Source: Bacillota bacterium (GTDB lineage: Bacteria > Bacillota > Clostridia > Lachnospirales > Cellulosilyticaceae). From it: a DNA stretch of 25,841 nt. Positions within the stretch are counted from its first letter, which is position 1. Every line of letters starts with the position of its first letter. Below the pieces are notes generated by a model. The model was not told the origin of the DNA. It saw only the letters and a program-made list of their open reading frames with translations, and did not search any database. Where the stretch lies: contig JAEWMQ010000053.1 of assembly GCA_023393125.1 (NCBI GenBank), positions 1 through 25,841 on the forward strand, given 5' to 3'. Below are positions 22,783 through 25,841 of the stretch, piece by piece. A program made the position numbers and the translations under genes.

Positions 22783-23271
22783 ATGGCCAATCAAATAGCT
22801 ATAGATATACAAGAGATAGGACCAAGCAAGTTTATATTTGCGGTACTTCATGTGTTAGCAAATAAAATTCAAGGGGTTGCAGATAGAGGCCCAGGGGAGG
22901 TCAGTCTAAAGCAGTGGTTATTAGTTATTATGATTTTACAATTTGAAGAAGAATCGCCTACTTTAACTCAGGTTTCTGAAGCATTAGGTAGTTCGAGACA
23001 AAATGTAAAGCAACTAGCCTTAAAGTTAGCAGATAAAGGCCTTATTAAAATGGAAAAAGATTCGAATGATGCTAGAATCTTAAGACTGAGTGTGTGTACT
23101 AAGTTCTATGAGTATTTCCAGGAAAAACTTGTATATCAAGAGCACTTTCTAGAATTACTATATAAGGACATACCAGAAGAAGAAGTACAAGTGACAGCTA
23201 GGTGTTTACAAAAACTATTAGAGAACATAATAAAAATGGAAGAGTTAGTAAACGGAGGTCATGAGATATGA
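22783..23271 (+). CDS. MarR-family transcriptional regulator
   Basis: 162 residues, starting at ATG 22783 behind a perfect AGGAGGA; the frame is open upstream to 22705 but that part overlaps the promoter. The winged helix is in the middle (about 45-110): LTQVSEALGSSRQNVKQLALKLADKGLI as the recognition region and KDSNDARILRLSV as wing with the conserved DxR. Flanking helices form the dimer interface. It has at most two cysteines and no clear redox motif such as in OhrR, so the effector is unknown. It overlaps the flavodoxin-like gene by 4 bases (ATGA), which suggests that this gene and itself are its regulated targets. Confidence 0.92.
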   Translation: MANQIAIDIQEIGPSKFIFAVLHVLANKIQGVADRGPGEVSLKQWLLVIMILQFEEESPTLTQVSEALGSSRQNVKQLALKLADKGLIKMEKDSNDARILRLSVCTKFYEYFQEKLVYQEHFLELLYKDIPEEEVQVTARCLQKLLENIIKMEELVNGGHEI

Positions 23272-23777
23272 AAACATTAGTAGTATATGCATCAAAGTAT
23301 GGTGCAACAAAAAAGGGAGCAGAACACATAGCAAAAGGACTTAAGGGGGAGGTAAAAATAGTTAGTATAAAGGATAAGAATGATATAGTTCTAGATGACT
23401 ACGATAAAATTATATTAGGAACACCTATTTATGCAGGAATGGTTAATAAAGATATTAAAAGCTTTTGTGAAGCTAATAAGGATATTTTAAAAACTAAAAA
23501 AGTGGCAGTTTATTTTTCTTGTATGGATGCTAGTCAAATAGAAAATTATCTAAAGAGTAATTTTACAGAAGACTTTATTAAAAACTTAATTATAGTAGAT
23601 AGCTGTGGAGGAGCTTTTTACTTTAAAAAAATGAATTTCTTTGAAAAATTTATCATAAAGAAAATCACACAAGCCAAAACAAAAGAAAACCCTGTTAAAG
23701 TAGATACTAAAGTAGATGTAGAACTTTTTGATGAAGGAAGAATAAGTAACTTTATAGAAGTACTTAACCAGGCATAG
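23268..23777 (+). CDS. flavodoxin-like protein
   Basis: 169-residue FMN-binding protein of the flavodoxin/HemG-like group, predicted cytoplasmic electron carrier or quinone/protoporphyrinogen-type reductase. The FMN phosphate loop is near residues 8-14 (ASKYGAT), followed by IILGTPIYAGMV (about 49-60) and a central SCMDAS region. Residues C95 and C113 occur but there is no CxxC pair. The C-terminus is Lys rich. It is translationally coupled to the marR gene. The same group includes menaquinone-dependent HemG, but length and missing flanking genes do not support a specific reaction. It may act in a stress response controlled by MarR. Confidence 0.85.
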   Translation: MKTLVVYASKYGATKKGAEHIAKGLKGEVKIVSIKDKNDIVLDDYDKIILGTPIYAGMVNKDIKSFCEANKDILKTKKVAVYFSCMDASQIENYLKSNFTEDFIKNLIIVDSCGGAFYFKKMNFFEKFIIKKITQAKTKENPVKVDTKVDVELFDEGRISNFIEVLNQA

Positions 23778-23835
23778 AAGGTATTGCCGTTACGAATAGT
23801 AATGTACAAACGATAATAGGTATTAAATTATATTA

Positions 23836-23891
23836 TAAATATATATGGGGGGCCTTTTGAGTAAACTTAGAAGGCCCCCCATATATATTTA
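23836..23891. terminator. very long GC-rich hairpin after the flavodoxin gene
   Basis: Bases 23836-23861 pair with 23866-23891 as a 26-bp stem with only two G-T pairs and a 4-base TAAA loop. The core is GGGGGGCC/GGCCCCCC, flanked by an ATATATAT arm on each side. It is the most stable hairpin in the window and must block or slow transcription. There is no long T tail, only AT-rich flanks, so it may terminate in both directions or protect mRNA ends. It starts 58 bases after the flavodoxin stop. Confidence 0.7.
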
Positions 23892-24065
23892 AGTTAGATT
23901 TGTATTGCTTTTTTGATTCATTGTATGACATACTCAGAAAAGATATGTTGTTAATATATACATAGGAACATACGTGGGAATAGGATAGAGTAAAAATTAA
24001 GAAATACGGAAGAGTATTATTTTACAGCAAATCTAAGGAGTAAATTAATAAAGAAAGGAAAGATT

Positions 24066-25433
24066 ATGGGACAAAGAATAGATTTGACAACAGGGCCAGT
24101 AACAGGAAAGCTTATTAAGTTAGCTGTGCCTATTATGGGAGTATCTTTTATTCAAACGGCGTATAGCTTAATAGATATGATTTGGATAGGGAGAATGGGA
24201 AGTAATGCAGTAGCAGCCGTAGGGACAGCAGGTTTTTTCACATGGTTAGCTGAAGCATTTATTATGATTACCAAATTAGGTGTAAGCATTAAAGTTTCTC
24301 AAAGTATAGGGAGTAAAGATTATAAGAAAACAAAGAAGTATATTACCAGTGCATTGCAGATGAATATCGTAATAGCGCTTTTATATGGTATCTTCCTTCT
24401 ATTATTTAATAAACAGCTTATAGATTTTTTCGCATTAGGTGATGCAGAAATTATTAGCATGGCTAGAACCTATTTAGTAGTAGTTTCTGCAGCAATGCTA
24501 TTTTTCTTTACTGGACCAGTATTTGGTGGGATTTTTACTGGGTTAGGAGATAGTAAAACGCCATTTATCATTAATACTATTGGGCTTATATTTAATATAG
24601 TATTTGACCCAGTTCTTATATTTGGAATGTTTGGCTTTCCAAAACTAGGTGTATTAGGGGCTGCCCTTGCTACTATTGCGGCGCAAATGGTAGTAACACT
24701 ATGTTTTATAGTGGTTATTTTAAAAAGGAAACTAGAGTATTTTGTATTAAAGCTTTTTGTAAAACCAGATTGGAAAGTGATTAGAGAAATAGCATATATA
24801 GGTTTACCAGGTGCTATGCAGAGTGGGTTATTTACGATCTTTTCAATGGTTATTGGTCGTATTGTGGCATACTGGGGACCAGTTCCTATTGCAGCACAAA
24901 AAGTTGGATCACAGATAGAATCAATTTCTTGGTTAACAGCAGGAGGATTTTCTACAGCCATTGCTACTTATGTAGGGCAGAACTATGGTGCAGGTAAAAA
25001 GGAACGTATAGGCAAGGGCGTTAAAATTACCATGCTAATGGCATTAGGTACAGGCTTATTTTCTACAGTATTATTAATATTTGGTAGAGAATCTTTAATG
25101 CGAGTTTTCGTTTCAGAAATAGATACTATAAAGGTAGGGATGCAGTACCTTCTTATCTTAGGATATTCACAAATATTTATGTGTGCAGAAATCACTATAA
25201 CAGGTGCATTTAATGGAATGGGTAGAACTTATTTACCTAACTTTACAAGTATATTGTTAACAGGAGCACGTATACCATTAGCAATAATACTAAGTAAACC
25301 ATTAGGGCTAGATGGTGTCTGGTGGAGTATCAGTATAACTAGTATTTTAAAAGGTATCATTTTGGTGGGGACTTACTTATATTTAAAACATAAGAATCAA
25401 TTAATAAGAGTAAATACCTCACTTGCTAAATAA
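24066..25433 (+). CDS. MATE-family efflux transporter
   Basis: 455-residue polytopic membrane protein with about 12 membrane helices in two homologous halves, as in NorM/DinF-type MATE exporters. These export cationic drugs and other compounds using sodium or proton gradients. The start (TGPVTGKLIKLAVPIM) and the segments VDMIWIGRMGSNAVAAVG-like (about 36-52), GLGDSKTPF in the first half and the matching FNGMGRTYLPN in the second half are typical. Loops contain few charged residues and the C-terminus is short and basic. AAGAAAGGAAAG precedes the ATG. It is separated from the flavodoxin gene by 288 bases and the large hairpin, so it has its own promoter. The substrate cannot be told. Confidence 0.93.
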   Translation: MGQRIDLTTGPVTGKLIKLAVPIMGVSFIQTAYSLIDMIWIGRMGSNAVAAVGTAGFFTWLAEAFIMITKLGVSIKVSQSIGSKDYKKTKKYITSALQMNIVIALLYGIFLLLFNKQLIDFFALGDAEIISMARTYLVVVSAAMLFFFTGPVFGGIFTGLGDSKTPFIINTIGLIFNIVFDPVLIFGMFGFPKLGVLGAALATIAAQMVVTLCFIVVILKRKLEYFVLKLFVKPDWKVIREIAYIGLPGAMQSGLFTIFSMVIGRIVAYWGPVPIAAQKVGSQIESISWLTAGGFSTAIATYVGQNYGAGKKERIGKGVKITMLMALGTGLFSTVLLIFGRESLMRVFVSEIDTIKVGMQYLLILGYSQIFMCAEITITGAFNGMGRTYLPNFTSILLTGARIPLAIILSKPLGLDGVWWSISITSILKGIILVGTYLYLKHKNQLIRVNTSLAK

Positions 25434-25451
25434 CAATATGTTTTGATAACT

Positions 25452-25503
25452 TAGCTCTATAAGAATGGATTATAGTAAAAATCTATTCTTATAGAGCTAT
25501 TTA
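25452..25503 (+). terminator. terminator after the MATE gene
   Basis: A perfect 15-bp stem (25452-25466 with 25485-25499), with an inner GAT/ATC extension, followed by TTTAT. It ends the last protein gene of the window. Confidence 0.88.
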
Positions 25504-25519
25504 TGTAAAATAGCAAGGG

Positions 25520-25537
25520 TTATTTACGTGTAAATAA
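25520..25537. repeat. 18-bp palindrome in the spacer before the rRNA promoter
   Basis: TTATTTAC-GT-GTAAATAA is a palindrome with 8-bp arms around a 2-bp centre, about 107 bases upstream of the rRNA promoter -35. It could be a binding site for a DNA-binding protein or UP-region element. The remaining spacer (25538-25643) shows only AGGCTT/AAGCCT (25569-25574 and 25619-25624) as a wide inverted repeat. Confidence 0.4.
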
Positions 25538-25643
25538 AGAGTAGAAATAAGTTATAGAATCATAAGAAAGGCTTATAAATAGGACAGATTTACATAGTCT
25601 ACATACATTTAATAGAGAAAGCCTAAAAAGTTTTAAAAAAGTG

Positions 25644-25672
25644 TTGACTTATGATTAGTAATACTGTAATAT
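25644..25672 (+). promoter_or_regulatory. strong promoter of an rRNA operon
   Basis: TTGACT (25644-25649), a 17-base spacer and TAATAT (25667-25672). The bases before it are A/T tracts (AAAAAGTTTTAAAAAA), as in an UP element. Together with the leader that follows, it is the promoter of a downstream ribosomal RNA operon. Confidence 0.75.
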
Positions 25673-25678
25673 TATACG

Positions 25679-25841
25679 AGTCGGCAGCGAAAAAAGCTAA
25701 TGACTAAAGGCTTGAAGCCTTGATGATAATGAACTTTGAAAACAAAATAGTAACTATAAACCAGTCGATTCATTACGTCTCTATTATAGAGATGAGAATC
25801 AGTACAACTTGTACTAAGTAATATAGTCAGTAGTAGAAATA
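25679..25841 (+). other. rRNA operon leader with boxA-like antitermination site
   Basis: The leader contains GAACTTTGAAAAC (25731-25743), matching the boxA element found in Gram-positive rRNA leaders and used for Nus-dependent antitermination. Hairpins at AAGGCT/AGCCTT (25707-25721), TCTCTA/TAGAGA (25778-25792) and AGTACAA/TTGTACT (25801-25815) fit processing stems upstream of 16S rRNA. The 16S gene itself is not in the window, which ends here. Confidence 0.75.

Noticed and set aside
24470..24961. Minus-strand open frame of 163 residues
   Set aside because: Antisense shadow within the MATE gene, with a Pro/Ile-rich composition that mirrors its membrane helices.

Overview
The window is one chromosomal stretch of a low-GC Gram-positive (Firmicutes, Clostridia-like) genome. 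This rests on the AT-rich sequence, strong AGGAGG-type ribosome binding sites, hairpin-plus-T terminators, and a gene order close to the yaaO-tmk-yaaQ-yaaR-holB-yaaT-yabB-yabC region of Bacillus subtilis. Within Clostridia a Lachnospiraceae/Cellulosilyticum-like organism is plausible (xylose isomerase with a ROK repressor, VanRS-like two-component systems), but that is inference. The window lies between two stable-RNA loci: it opens in a tRNA cluster (Tyr 3' end, fMet, Phe, Lys) and closes in a strong promoter and boxA-like leader typical of a ribosomal RNA operon, with 16S expected just beyond the right edge.

Layout. 1-331: tRNA cluster and terminator. 424-1340: a GreA factor and a small orphan gene with a large inverted repeat in its leader. 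1450-8831: housekeeping block with an Orn/Lys/Arg decarboxylase-family protein, a guanylate-kinase-like protein where Bacillus has tmk, YaaR, HolB (DNA polymerase III delta'), RicT, a tRNA1(Val) A37 methyltransferase, RsmI and an AIM24-family protein. 9013-12379, minus strand: an OmpR-type response regulator and histidine kinase, a DUF4342 protein, and two unrecognised small genes. 12626-17071, plus strand: an endonuclease/exonuclease/phosphatase-family protein, a pentapeptide-repeat protein, xylose isomerase and a ROK repressor. 17234-22480: a membrane protein, a DUF4097-like exported protein, a VanS-like kinase with a large extracellular domain, its VanR-like regulator, and a small membrane-anchored exported protein with its own promoter; this looks like one envelope-sensing unit. 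22783-25433: a MarR regulator overlapping a flavodoxin-like gene, then a MATE transporter.

I see no mobile element, prophage, CRISPR array or defence island. The most unusual signals are in gene expression. The minus-strand response regulator has no canonical start codon upstream of its essential acidic residues and seems to start at an AUC codon behind a good Shine-Dalgarno. holB has a perfect Shine-Dalgarno 33 bases from its ATG, with an 8-bp hairpin in between that would restore normal spacing. The marR promoter carries two AATATATTAC elements exactly 20 bp apart, one on the -10 box. The DUF4097/VanRS cluster is the best candidate for an incompletely described system. No function is claimed for the unrecognised genes.
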